22,530 nt of DNA, from NCBI GenBank assembly GCA_031553975.1, contig JAVBKP010000160.1:1-22530 (forward strand). Direction: 5' to 3'. Source of the stretch: JAVBKP01 sp031553975 (GTDB lineage: Bacteria; Bacillota; Clostridia; Peptostreptococcales; Anaerovoracaceae). The translations under genes were made by a program, and so were the position numbers. Under the pieces are notes generated by a model. It ran no database searches, had not been told where the DNA came from, and saw only the letters and a program-made list of their open reading frames with translations. Positions 17,032-22,530 of the stretch are shown piece by piece. Each line of letters starts with the position of its first letter. Within the stretch, counting starts at the first letter, position 1.

Positions 17032-17394
17032 GTGGAGATTAAAATTGAAAATCAAAAAAATGTTCTAAAGATTTCCCTACTAGGGGAGTTAGACCATCAT
17101 AGTGCAAAAGAAGTTCGAGAAAAAGCAGATTCAATCATAGACCAAGGAAGCATAAAGCACTTGGTTTTTGATTTTTCAGATGTGGGCTTTATGGATAGCG
17201 CAGGCATAGGCGTGATAATTGGAAGATACAATAAGATCAAAGACATAGGTGGCAGAGTTATTATCATCAACTGTAGCGCTACGGTGAATAGGCTGCTTAC
17301 AATGGGAGGAATTTTTACCTTGATAATGCAGGCTGATAACATGGCAGAAGCATTAAAATTATTAGGACAGGAGGCGGGCGATGGAGTGCGTTAA
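17032..17394 (+). CDS. spoIIAA: Anti-sigma F factor antagonist SpoIIAA
   Basis: A 120-residue STAS-domain protein. The segment FMDSAGIGVIIGRY holds the phosphorylatable serine, S56 here, equivalent to Ser58 of Bacillus. In the unphosphorylated form it releases sigma F by attacking the SpoIIAB complex in the forespore. The start is GTG 17032 with a GAGGAGG Shine-Dalgarno. A perfect match to the sigma H -35 consensus lies just at the thiI stop (16956-16964), but I see no convincing -10 element. It overlaps spoIIAB by 14 bases. Confidence 0.95.
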   Translation: MEIKIENQKNVLKISLLGELDHHSAKEVREKADSIIDQGSIKHLVFDFSDVGFMDSAGIGVIIGRYNKIKDIGGRVIIINCSATVNRLLTMGGIFTLIMQADNMAEALKLLGQEAGDGVR

Positions 17395-17818
17395 CAAGAT
17401 TAAAGTAGAACTAGATTGTAAATCAGAAAATGAGTTTGTAGCAAGAACCATAGCCGCTGCCTTTGCGGCCCAGTTAGATCCTACAATTGACCAATTATCT
17501 GAAATAAAAACGGCTGTCTCAGAGGCAGTTAGCAACTGTATAATTCATGCTTACGAGGATTGCCAAGGAGAAAAAATCTGGCTAGAATGCCAGGTATATG
17601 ATGACAGCACCCTAGAGATTGTGGTAATAGATCATGGCGTTGGCATTAAGGATATAAGTAAGGCGAGAGAGCCGTTGTTTACCACAAAACCAGACGAAGA
17701 GCGATCCGGAATGGGATTCACCGTCATGGAGAGCTTCATGGACAGCACAGAGATACTATCTACCCCATCTCAAGGCACGAAAGTGACCTTGATTAAAAAA
17801 ATAGAGCTACCTACATAG
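17381..17818 (+). CDS. spoIIAB: Anti-sigma F factor and kinase SpoIIAB
   Basis: A 145-residue GHKL-family protein. N box: EAVSNCIIHAYE (48-59). G1 box: VIDHGVGIKD (82-91). G2 box: ERSGMGFTVMESF (107-119). It binds and inhibits sigma F in the predivisional cell and phosphorylates SpoIIAA on its serine. ATG 17381 lies inside the spoIIAA 3' end, giving coupled translation, as in Bacillus. All ATP-binding residues I can place are present. Confidence 0.96.
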   Translation: MECVNKIKVELDCKSENEFVARTIAAAFAAQLDPTIDQLSEIKTAVSEAVSNCIIHAYEDCQGEKIWLECQVYDDSTLEIVVIDHGVGIKDISKAREPLFTTKPDEERSGMGFTVMESFMDSTEILSTPSQGTKVTLIKKIELPT

Positions 17819-17820
17819 AA

Positions 17821-18561
17821 TTGCAAAAGCAAGTGGAAACTTGTTCAAATGATAAGATCAAGGATGAAATATATGATTTAATACGCAAAGCTCAGTCGGG
17901 GAATGAGCGAGCAAAAGAAGTAATAGTTGAAAAAAACACAGGGCTAGTACGATCTGCGGTTTACAAATTCATGAACACAGGTCACGAGTGGGACGATTTG
18001 ATGCAAGTGGGATACATAGGGCTTGTCAAAGCTATTATGCGATTTAACTGCGATCTTAACTTTATGTTCTCAACATATGCGGTTCATGCCATCATCGGGG
18101 AACTAAGAAGGTTCCTACGGGACGATGGAAAAATAAAAGTACCGAGAGAGATGAAAGCCAATATATTTAAAATGAAATATGCCAGAGAAAAATTTTATAC
18201 AGACCATGGCAGATCACCTAAAATAAGTGAGTTGGCTGAAGTAATGGAACTCACATCGGAACAAATCATGACCCTCATTGAGGCTGAGGACACATTAGGC
18301 CATTTTGAATATTTAGATGACCCAGAAAGAATCCAAGGAGATGAGCACAAAGACAACAAAGATGGTCTTAGCAAAATAGACATGATAGCGTTAAAAGATG
18401 CCATAGCAAGCTTAGAAGATAGAGACAAACAAGTCATAATTCTTAGGTATATGAAGGATATGACACAGCAGCAGGTGGCAAAAGTCTTAGGAACATCACA
18501 AGTGCAAGTATCTAGAATAGAAAAAAAAGTATTGGCTAAAATGAAAGCACACATGGGGTAA
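17821..18561 (+). CDS. sigF: RNA polymerase sigma F factor (forespore)
   Basis: A 246-residue SigF/SigG/SigB-type sigma factor. Region 2 includes HEWDDLMQVGYIGLVKA and FSTYAVHAIIGELRRFLRDDG; region 3 follows PREMKA; region 4 has the helix-turn-helix TQQQVAKVLGTSQVQVSRIEKK. It directs the first forespore-specific transcription after asymmetric division. The only usable start upstream of region 2 is TTG 17821, two bases after the spoIIAB stop, and there is no good Shine-Dalgarno, so expression probably depends on coupling to spoIIAB. The operon position identifies it as sigma F and not sigma G. Confidence 0.94.
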   Translation: MQKQVETCSNDKIKDEIYDLIRKAQSGNERAKEVIVEKNTGLVRSAVYKFMNTGHEWDDLMQVGYIGLVKAIMRFNCDLNFMFSTYAVHAIIGELRRFLRDDGKIKVPREMKANIFKMKYAREKFYTDHGRSPKISELAEVMELTSEQIMTLIEAEDTLGHFEYLDDPERIQGDEHKDNKDGLSKIDMIALKDAIASLEDRDKQVIILRYMKDMTQQQVAKVLGTSQVQVSRIEKKVLAKMKAHMG

Positions 18562-18596
18562 TATTAAAATAATATTACAATAGTTAAAAATTTAAC

Positions 18597-18625
18597 TTGC
18601 AACTCTTTTCTAGTTGAGGCATAAT
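18597..18625 (+). promoter_or_regulatory. Possible promoter of a short noncoding unit after sigF
   Basis: TTGCAA at 18597-18602, a 17-base spacer and CATAAT at 18620-18625. The predicted transcript from about 18632 to the terminator at 18705 is only ~75 bases and holds no convincing gene. Matches are 4/6 and 5/6, so chance is a real alternative. Confidence 0.35.
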
Positions 18626-18679
18626 AAAAGTGGCAACAATATTTGTGCACACTAATCCGCATAAGTGATGAAGATGGTG

Positions 18680-18705
18680 AAAAGGGTGGTTTATCCATCC
18701 TTTTT
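18680..18705 (+). terminator. Intrinsic terminator after sigF
   Basis: AAAAGGGTGG at 18680-18689 pairs with CCATCCTTTT at 18695-18704 (one G-U pair) around a 5-base loop, with the T-run forming the 3' arm. It lies 118 bases beyond sigF and probably ends the spoIIA operon. Confidence 0.75.
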
Positions 18706-18721
18706 GCTGTTCACGGCGTAT

Positions 18722-18738
18722 CGGCTTGTTAATTTTTT
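18722..18738 (+). repeat. 17-bp direct repeat, copy 1 (copy 2 at 19023-19039)
   Basis: CGGCTTGTTAATTTTTT occurs exactly at 18722-18738 and again at 19023-19039, 301 bases apart. A degenerate third copy (CGGC, three bases, TTAATTTT) starts at 19256. The two exact copies bracket the promoter-to-terminator RNA unit at 18788-19020. Confidence 0.7.
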
Positions 18739-18787
18739 TCGTGGGTTGGCGATTACAAAATTTTTATTGTGCTCTTTGAAAAATTGA

Positions 18788-18816
18788 TTGACACGAACCA
18801 AAATTTGATATATAGT
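18788..18816 (+). promoter_or_regulatory. Strong housekeeping promoter of a noncoding unit
   Basis: TTGACA at 18788-18793, exactly 17 bases, then TATAGT at 18811-18816. This is 11/12 to the sigma A consensus. Transcription should start near 18822. No gene follows before a strong terminator. Confidence 0.75.
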
Positions 18817-18821
18817 GTTTA

Positions 18822-19020
18822 TGTTAGAACAAGTAACAATAACCAAAGGCTATTGACATGTAGCGCTTGCAGGTTATGGTTGCTTTTTTGTTTGTAAAAA
18901 GCAGGCAAACAACAGATTTATTTTGAAATTTCTCGACCCTTGGTATATAAATTTAACATCTTTTCTTTTTTCACTAAAATGACCGCGTGATTCTCTGTCC
19001 ACGCGGTTGTTTTAGTTTTT
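18822..19020 (+). ncRNA. Candidate ~200-nt structured small RNA of unknown function
   Basis: The region lies between a near-consensus promoter and a strong terminator and has no reading frame with a ribosome-binding site. The ends of the body can pair: ATGTTA at 18821-18826 with TAACAT at 18954-18959, and ACCAA at 18842-18846 with TTGGT at 18940-18944 (then GG with CC). Inside, TGCTTTTT at 18881-18888 pairs perfectly with AAAAAGCA at 18896-18903. Alternative pairings exist, such as ATAACC 18839-18844 with GGTTAT 18872-18877, so two conformations are conceivable. The shape and size (a long closed rod with a bulged centre) would be compatible with a 6S-type RNA, but I recognise no diagnostic sequence. 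A minor early stop at the T6 run (18884-18889) would give a ~65-nt product. Confidence 0.45.
18975..19020 (+). terminator. Strong intrinsic terminator of the noncoding unit
   Basis: A perfect 8-bp core, ACCGCGTG 18982-18989 with CACGCGGT 19000-19007, extends through two G-U pairs and TAAAA/TTTTA to a 15-bp stem (18975-18989 with 19000-19014), loop of ten bases, followed by GTTTTTT. The A-tract on the 5' side would let it work on the opposite strand too. Confidence 0.85.
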
Positions 19021-19022
19021 TG

Positions 19023-19309
19023 CGGCTTGTTAATTTTTTGCATAGCTTTACCCCACAGTGCCTCGCCCAGATGTGCTCGCATGTAGGGCCCCGCAGTTAC
19101 ACTGACTTCAATTTGAAGCCGATTCTCACGTACATCTGTGTACGTTCCACCCCGTAGAGTCTCACCCCTTTAGGTGTTCGCTTACAGGGCCCCTCGGCTC
19201 CGCCGTTCATTTCAAATTGCGTTTCGCGCTCTGCAAAAAATTCCCTGCGCCTAGTCGGCACATTAATTTTCTGCATAGCTTTGCCCCACCACATAGTTAC
19301 ACTGACTGC
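19023..19309. repeat. Composite intergenic repeat element with nested inverted repeats
   Basis: Direct repeats bound this gene-free, visibly GC-richer stretch. A 26-base block starting TAATTTTTTGCATAGC (19031-19056) recurs with two differences at 19264-19289. AGTTACACTGAC at 19095-19106 recurs at 19295-19306. Nested inverted repeats are AATTTTTTGCA 19032-19042 with TGCAAAAAATT 19232-19242, CAATTTGAA 19109-19117 with TTCAAATTG 19211-19219, and an inner perfect hairpin ACGTACA-TCTG-TGTACGT (19128-19145). GGGCCCC occurs twice. The arrangement resembles a non-autonomous or extragenic repetitive element. A 65-codon frame on the minus strand (19097-19294) spans it but has no protein character. No transposase is present. 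Confidence 0.65.
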
Positions 19310-19325
19310 AATTTCCTTTGATTTA

Positions 19326-19334
19326 TGGTATACT
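19326..19334 (+). promoter_or_regulatory. Extended -10 promoter of the nucleoid-associated protein gene
   Basis: TGGTATACT is an extended -10 element (TGn plus TATACT). No good -35 is seen; the upstream sequence belongs to the repeat element end. The start would be near 19341, giving a leader of only about 15 bases with GGAGG at 19347-19351. Confidence 0.55.
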
Positions 19335-19356
19335 ATTTATGATAATGGAGGGCATG

Positions 19357-20355
19357 ATGAAAGGAAACGATGTAAGCATTAAATACAGTATTTTACATAT
19401 TTTAGATAAGAATTTGGGGACGGCCGTGCTGTCTGAAAATATATTGGATACGTTGAGTTTGGGCGACTACCTGGAAAAACTACTGGCCAGTGCCTTAGGG
19501 GATGATGAGATCAAGGAAGTTCTCTTTGGGGAGGTACATGAAGGTATTTCGTTAAAGGCAGCAGCGGCACGTGGAGACTTGCCTACCTTTGTGGAGTTTT
19601 CTCGTGAAATGGCATTGATGTTCTACGAGAACATCACAGCTTTTGATGATCTGCCGTCAGGGGATTTGCTTGTGGTAGATTTTAGGGCAGAAGATACACA
19701 GTACATTGGCATATGTAAGCTAAATTATAGGAAAAGCTACATTCACTATGTGGAAAAAGGTGAACTAGATACCAACGCTATTATTTGCCAGCCTGCAGCA
19801 TTGCCAACGGCCTCACAGAAGGTAGATGAGCTGATTATCTTTAACTTGTCTGACAATAAGGTTGTGATTAAGGAAAAAAAATATGAGATTCAGACAGAAA
19901 AACAATTTTATATATCTAAGCGCATATTGGAAGTCCAAGAAAAACAGACGGATAAAGAAAAACTGAGGGCTGTTAAACGAACCGTACGCAAGGTCATCGA
20001 AAAATACCATCCAGATGACATGGAATTGGTCATGGAGGCTACTGCCGAAATAGCAGATTCATACACAAGTGACGGCGTTATTGACATAGTAGAGGTAGCC
20101 GAAAAGATCTCTAGGGGGATCAACTCTATCAAGGAGGAGTTTGTAGAGGAGATTAGAAGCAAAGGGCTAGAAGAACGAATTCCTATCAATGAGAACTTGG
20201 AAAAAGCCATGCACAAAAAGCATAGAATTATAACTGAAGATGGAGTAGAAGTGAAACTTCCCATGCATTTATTTAGAAGCAAAGATAAGTTTGAGATTAT
20301 TAATAATCCAGATGGCAGCTTGTCTATACTCATTAAAAACGTGGAAATTAGGTAA
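19357..20355 (+). CDS. 37-kDa nucleoid-associated protein (NdpA/YejK family)
   Basis: A 332-residue protein that I place in the NA37 (NdpA/YejK) family from its overall pattern: an N-terminal domain with SIKYSILHILDKN, a middle domain with SGDLLVVDFRAEDTQYIGICKL, and a C-terminal segment ending in an EDGVEVKLPMHLF motif and NNPDGSLSILIKNVE. E. coli YejK copurifies with the nucleoid, but its molecular role is not well defined. GGAGG at 19347-19351 is best spaced for ATG 19357; ATG 19354 or TTG 19318 are alternatives. The gene has its own vegetative-type promoter and separates sigF from spoVAC. It is not known as a sporulation gene. Confidence 0.75.
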   Translation: MKGNDVSIKYSILHILDKNLGTAVLSENILDTLSLGDYLEKLLASALGDDEIKEVLFGEVHEGISLKAAAARGDLPTFVEFSREMALMFYENITAFDDLPSGDLLVVDFRAEDTQYIGICKLNYRKSYIHYVEKGELDTNAIICQPAALPTASQKVDELIIFNLSDNKVVIKEKKYEIQTEKQFYISKRILEVQEKQTDKEKLRAVKRTVRKVIEKYHPDDMELVMEATAEIADSYTSDGVIDIVEVAEKISRGINSIKEEFVEEIRSKGLEERIPINENLEKAMHKKHRIITEDGVEVKLPMHLFRSKDKFEIINNPDGSLSILIKNVEIR

Positions 20356-20364
20356 ATTATTACA

Positions 20365-20393
20365 TTGACTTTTTTCAAATCACATGATAAAAT
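20365..20393 (+). promoter_or_regulatory. Housekeeping promoter aimed directly at a terminator
   Basis: TTGACT at 20365-20370, 17 bases, TAAAAT at 20388-20393, giving a start near 20400. An intrinsic terminator begins at once (20404), so the main product would be a ~37-base RNA unless read-through occurs. Confidence 0.55.
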
Positions 20394-20403
20394 CAGCACA
20401 AAC

Positions 20404-20436
20404 AGAGCGTCCGAAAGGGCGTTCTTTTATTTTTTT
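20404..20436 (+). terminator. Intrinsic terminator or attenuator
   Basis: AGAGCGTCC 20404-20412, a GAAA tetraloop, then GGGCGTTCT 20417-20425 (two G-U pairs), followed by TTTATTTTTTT. It can end the nucleoid-associated protein transcript 49 bases after its stop and also any RNA started at ~20400. Confidence 0.85.
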
Positions 20437-20494
20437 ACAAAGGGGTAAATATATGATTGCTTTTAAGGCTATTGATAAAACAAAAATAATGATA

Positions 20495-20523
20495 TTGACA
20501 TATTTTGTAAATAAGTTTATAAT
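20495..20523 (+). promoter_or_regulatory. Perfect consensus sigma A promoter of the coiled-coil gene
   Basis: TTGACA at 20495-20500, exactly 17 bases, TATAAT at 20518-20523. This is 12/12 to consensus. Start near 20530 leaves a leader of under 20 bases with GGAGG at 20536-20540, six bases before the ATG. Strong constitutive expression is expected. Confidence 0.85.
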
Positions 20524-20546
20524 ATGGAATAGAAAGGAGGGGTGTT

Positions 20547-20900
20547 ATGGAAAATCAAATGATGGTATTAGAGATTGGAAAAATGCTTGGTGCATTTACT
20601 GAAAAGATCAACTTAAGACTTGAAAAACTTGAAACCGGTATGCAAGAAGGATTTGCGAGAATAGACAAAAGATTGGATGAAATAGACGTAAGATTGGGTG
20701 AAATAGACGTAAGATTGGAGCAAATAGATGAAAGATTGGAAGAAGCAGACCGCAAGCATACGTTGCTACAAGTAGAAATGCAACAAGGGTTTGTAGGGTT
20801 TGAACTTTCAGCCCAAGTCAATAAAGAGTACCGCGAACGTATCTGGCCGCAAGTAGAACGCAATACAGAAGATATTACATATCTAAAAGGAGCCATTTAG
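20547..20900 (+). CDS. Small coiled-coil protein of unknown function
   Basis: A 117-residue soluble protein with no signal peptide or membrane helix. Residues 15-80 form a continuous predicted coiled coil. Its centre (39-66) is four heptads of the form IDxRLxE, encoded by a 21-bp tandem DNA repeat. The C-terminus (RIWPQVERNTEDITYLKG) is non-repetitive. I do not recognise a family; similar short heptad proteins are common in clostridial accessory regions, and some in phages. It has a perfect consensus promoter, an optimal ribosome-binding site and its own terminator, so it is a free-standing, probably highly expressed gene. Nothing shows a link to sporulation apart from its position before spoVAC. 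Confidence 0.75.
   Translation: MENQMMVLEIGKMLGAFTEKINLRLEKLETGMQEGFARIDKRLDEIDVRLGEIDVRLEQIDERLEEADRKHTLLQVEMQQGFVGFELSAQVNKEYRERIWPQVERNTEDITYLKGAI
20661..20744 (+). repeat. 21-bp tandem repeat, four units, inside the coiled-coil gene
   Basis: Units begin at 20661, 20682, 20703 and 20724, each starting ATAGAC or ATAGAT and containing AGATTGG. Units 2 and 3 are almost identical at the DNA level. The period equals seven codons, so gain or loss of a unit keeps both frame and heptad phase. Confidence 0.85.
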
Positions 20901-20904
20901 ATTT

Positions 20905-20929
20905 AAAAGCCGCAAAAGCGGCTTTTTTT
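20905..20929 (+). terminator. Intrinsic terminator of the coiled-coil gene
   Basis: AAAAGCCGC 20905-20913 pairs perfectly with GCGGCTTTT 20918-20926 around an AAAA loop, then more T. It starts four bases after the stop codon. Confidence 0.92.
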
Positions 20930-20932
20930 CTT

Positions 20933-20963
20933 GCATAAAACATGACAAACTGCGGAAAATATC
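20933..20963 (+). promoter_or_regulatory. Candidate forespore (sigma F/G-type) promoter of spoVAC
   Basis: GCATA at 20933-20937 matches the sigma F -35 pattern GYWTA. After exactly 16 bases, GGAAAATATC at 20954-20963 matches about 8 of 10 positions of the -10 pattern GGnRAnAnTR. Start would be near 20970, with AAAGGAG (20977-20983) and ATG 20994 downstream. Forespore control of spoVA is established in Bacillus (sigma G). The consensus is quoted from memory. Confidence 0.45.
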
Positions 20964-20993
20964 TTTATTATGAAATAAAGGAGATATTGATAT

Positions 20994-21464
20994 ATGAACG
21001 AGAATGCGGAGAATCGCAAGAAGGAAATCCAGAAGAAAAAGGAGCAAGAATACGCAGAGTACATCAAGCCTTTTGCACCGAAGCCCAAATATGTTAGCAA
21101 TTCAGTCAGAGCGTTTGTAACGGGAGGGTTGGTTTGTTGCCTTGCCTATTTTATGCAAAATTTTATGATAGATAGGGGCATCATAGAGGAGGATGCAGGT
21201 ATATACGCTACGCTACTATTGGTAGTTTCCGCTCAGCTATTGACAGGGATAGGTGTGTTTGACGTTCTGGCAAAATTTGCAGGGGCGGGTCTTATTGTGC
21301 CTATTACTGGATTCGCCAACTCCATGGTAGCACCTGCCATTGAGTTTAAAAAGGAAGGGATTGTTTTGGGGGTAGGAAGCAAACTATTTAGTATAGCGGG
21401 ACCTGTTATAGTCCTTGGAACATTTACGGCAGTGATCATTGGGCTGATACACTTGATTATATAG
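20994..21464 (+). CDS. spoVAC: Stage V sporulation protein AC
   Basis: A 156-residue integral membrane protein. A charged N-terminus (residues 1-30) is followed by about four hydrophobic helices starting near residue 40, with the family segments VRAFVTGGLVC and GFANSMVAPAIEFKKEGIVLG. SpoVAC belongs to the inner-membrane channel of the spore that moves dipicolinic acid, and has been linked to mechanosensitive release during germination. ATG 20994 has AAAGGAG ten bases upstream. spoVAA and spoVAB are not seen upstream, which is the usual clostridial arrangement (C-D-E only). Confidence 0.95.
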   Translation: MNENAENRKKEIQKKKEQEYAEYIKPFAPKPKYVSNSVRAFVTGGLVCCLAYFMQNFMIDRGIIEEDAGIYATLLLVVSAQLLTGIGVFDVLAKFAGAGLIVPITGFANSMVAPAIEFKKEGIVLGVGSKLFSIAGPVIVLGTFTAVIIGLIHLII

Positions 21465-21472
21465 GGGGGAAG

Positions 21473-22501
21473 ATGGAGAGCAACAAAGTAGGAAAGCATA
21501 CATTGGTATTTAAAAACAAACCAGAGATCATAGGGGCTTTTGCCACTGTAGGACCTAAAGAGGGTGAGGGACCTATGGCCAAGTGGTTTGATAATATATT
21601 AGAGGATGACCAATGCGGGCAGGAGTCTTTTGAACTAGCAGAGAGTAAGATGTTAAAAGATACAATAAGCGGTGCCATTCAGGGTGCAGGAAAGACAGAA
21701 GGAGATTTAGACGTAATCTTGACAGGGGATTTATTAAACCAACTTATGTCATCCACCTTTGCCCTCAAAGAATTTAATGTGCCGTTCTTGGGACTATATG
21801 GCGCATGTTCTACAATGACAGAGTCATTGTTGGTGGGAAGTATATTGGTAGATGGAAGCTACGCCGATCTAGCGGCATGCGCAGCTTCCTCCCATTTTAG
21901 CACTGCCGAAAGGCAGTTCAGGTTGCCGCTGGAGCATGGCAATCAAAGGCCACCAACAGCACAGTGGACAGTGACGGGTTGCGGCTCAGCGTTGGTGGCA
22001 AAACCAACCATGCCAGGCACGAATACAGGCATTCGTGTGACCCATGGCACCATCGGGAAAGTGATTGATAGAGGTGTTAAGGATGTAAATATGATGGGGG
22101 CTGCCATGGCACCAGCGGCAGTGGATACTATTCATAGGCACCTTACGGATATAGGAAGAAAGCCAGAAGAGTACGATTTGATTGTCACAGGGGATTTAGG
22201 AACCATGGGCAAAGAGATAGCCAATGACCTAATGAAAAAACGTGGCATGGATATGTCGGCGGTCTATGATGATTGTGGCGCCATGATGTTCTCACCAGAA
22301 CAAGATACCCATTGTGGCGGTAGTGGATGTGGTTGTTCAGCCTCTATATTTTGTGGCAGCCTCTTCAAAAGGCTTAAAAGTGGCGAGATAAAGAGGATGA
22401 TGCTGGTCTCTACAGGAGCTATGACATCTCTTACAAGTAGCCAGCAAGGGCAGAGTATACCTAGCATAGCCCACGCTGTGACAATAGAAAGTATGGCATA
22501 A
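21473..22501 (+). CDS. spoVAD: Stage V sporulation protein AD
   Basis: A 342-residue protein of the thiolase-like fold that in Bacillus binds dipicolinic acid and is needed for its uptake into the forespore. Family segments are PEIIGAFATVGPKEGEGP near the N-terminus, FLGLYGACSTMTES (the thiolase-type cysteine region), SSHFSTAERQFRLPLEHG, and a cysteine/glycine-rich HCGGSGCGCSAS. It starts at ATG 21473 with GGGGGGAAG upstream, eight bases after spoVAC. Length is normal. Confidence 0.96.
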   Translation: MESNKVGKHTLVFKNKPEIIGAFATVGPKEGEGPMAKWFDNILEDDQCGQESFELAESKMLKDTISGAIQGAGKTEGDLDVILTGDLLNQLMSSTFALKEFNVPFLGLYGACSTMTESLLVGSILVDGSYADLAACAASSHFSTAERQFRLPLEHGNQRPPTAQWTVTGCGSALVAKPTMPGTNTGIRVTHGTIGKVIDRGVKDVNMMGAAMAPAAVDTIHRHLTDIGRKPEEYDLIVTGDLGTMGKEIANDLMKKRGMDMSAVYDDCGAMMFSPEQDTHCGGSGCGCSASIFCGSLFKRLKSGEIKRMMLVSTGAMTSLTSSQQGQSIPSIAHAVTIESMA

Positions 22502-22503
22502 AC

Positions 22504-22530
22504 ATGGAGTATATACAAGTATTCCTAATG
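22504..22530 (+). CDS. spoVAE: Start of stage V sporulation protein AE (truncated by window)
   Basis: ATG 22504 opens a frame of nine codons (MEYIQVFLM) to the window end, two bases after the spoVAD stop. The hydrophobic start and the fixed order spoVAC-AD-AE support the call; too little is visible for proof from sequence alone. Confidence 0.6.

Noticed and set aside
18559..18578. TAATATT/AATATTA hairpin at the sigF stop
   Set aside because: Purely A-T stem, expected by chance in this AT-rich spacer; the stronger terminator is at 18680.
19097..19294. 65-codon minus-strand frame in the repeat nest
   Set aside because: It lies wholly within direct and inverted repeats, has no ribosome-binding site at a sensible distance and shows no domain-like pattern; it is better explained as part of a repetitive element.
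20453..20602. 49-codon frame with a good ribosome-binding site
   Set aside because: It overlaps the start of the coiled-coil gene in another frame, has an odd composition and follows a terminator. Kept only as part of a finding.
20661..20744. Possible CRISPR-like repeats
   Set aside because: The 21-bp units are contiguous with no spacers and encode heptads in a gene; they are a coding tandem repeat.

Overview
The window looks like a chromosomal core segment from an anaerobic, endospore-forming, low-GC Firmicute of the class Clostridia. The grounds are a complete spoIIAA-spoIIAB-sigF operon, spoVAC-spoVAD, a ribonuclease Y, a PBP2 with clostridial-type length, and a BFD-tailed glycerol-3-phosphate oxidase module joined to DUF1667. 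A Lachnospirales-like lineage is possible, but this is an inference from gene content only. Every confident gene is on the + strand.

Layout. (1) 3-3886 is a glycerol catabolism operon: a 5'-truncated FAD-dependent GlpA/GlpO-like dehydrogenase, a second FAD/NAD(P) oxidoreductase, a small four-cysteine DUF1667 protein and glycerol kinase. (2) 3930-12854 is a cell-shape and wall block: 3D-domain exported protein, maf, radC, mreB, mreC, mreD, PBP2, minD and rodA, nearly all overlapping or spaced by a few bases. MreB/MreC/MreD, PBP2 and RodA form the elongasome that builds lateral wall. The min segment is reduced: minC and minE are absent and MinD ends before the usual membrane-targeting helix. 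(3) 12889-14587 is a monocistronic ribonuclease Y gene with a strong housekeeping promoter and a terminator. Its reading frame contains no ATG, GTG or TTG near the perfect Shine-Dalgarno, so the start is probably a rare codon (ATA at 13009). (4) 14626-16957 is a cysteine desulfurase/ThiI pair for tRNA 4-thiouridine. (5) 17032-18561 is the forespore sigma operon spoIIAA-spoIIAB-sigF.

(6) 18562-20993 is the accessory-looking part. In many Clostridia sigF is followed directly by spoVAC. Here about 2.4 kb is interposed. It holds two apparent short transcription units with promoters and terminators but no gene, one of them a candidate ~200-nt structured RNA at 18822-19020. It also holds a GC-richer nest of direct and inverted repeats (19023-19309), a 37-kDa nucleoid-associated protein gene with an extended -10 promoter, a promoter that runs straight into a terminator, and a small coiled-coil protein built on a 21-bp tandem repeat behind a perfect consensus promoter. 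(7) 20933-22530 resumes the spore programme: a candidate forespore promoter, spoVAC, spoVAD and the first nine codons of spoVAE.

The best leads for something undescribed are the orphan RNA unit and repeat nest after sigF, the noncanonical start of ribonuclease Y, and the orphan MinD without its membrane anchor. I found no CRISPR array, tRNA, rRNA, transposase or phage gene.
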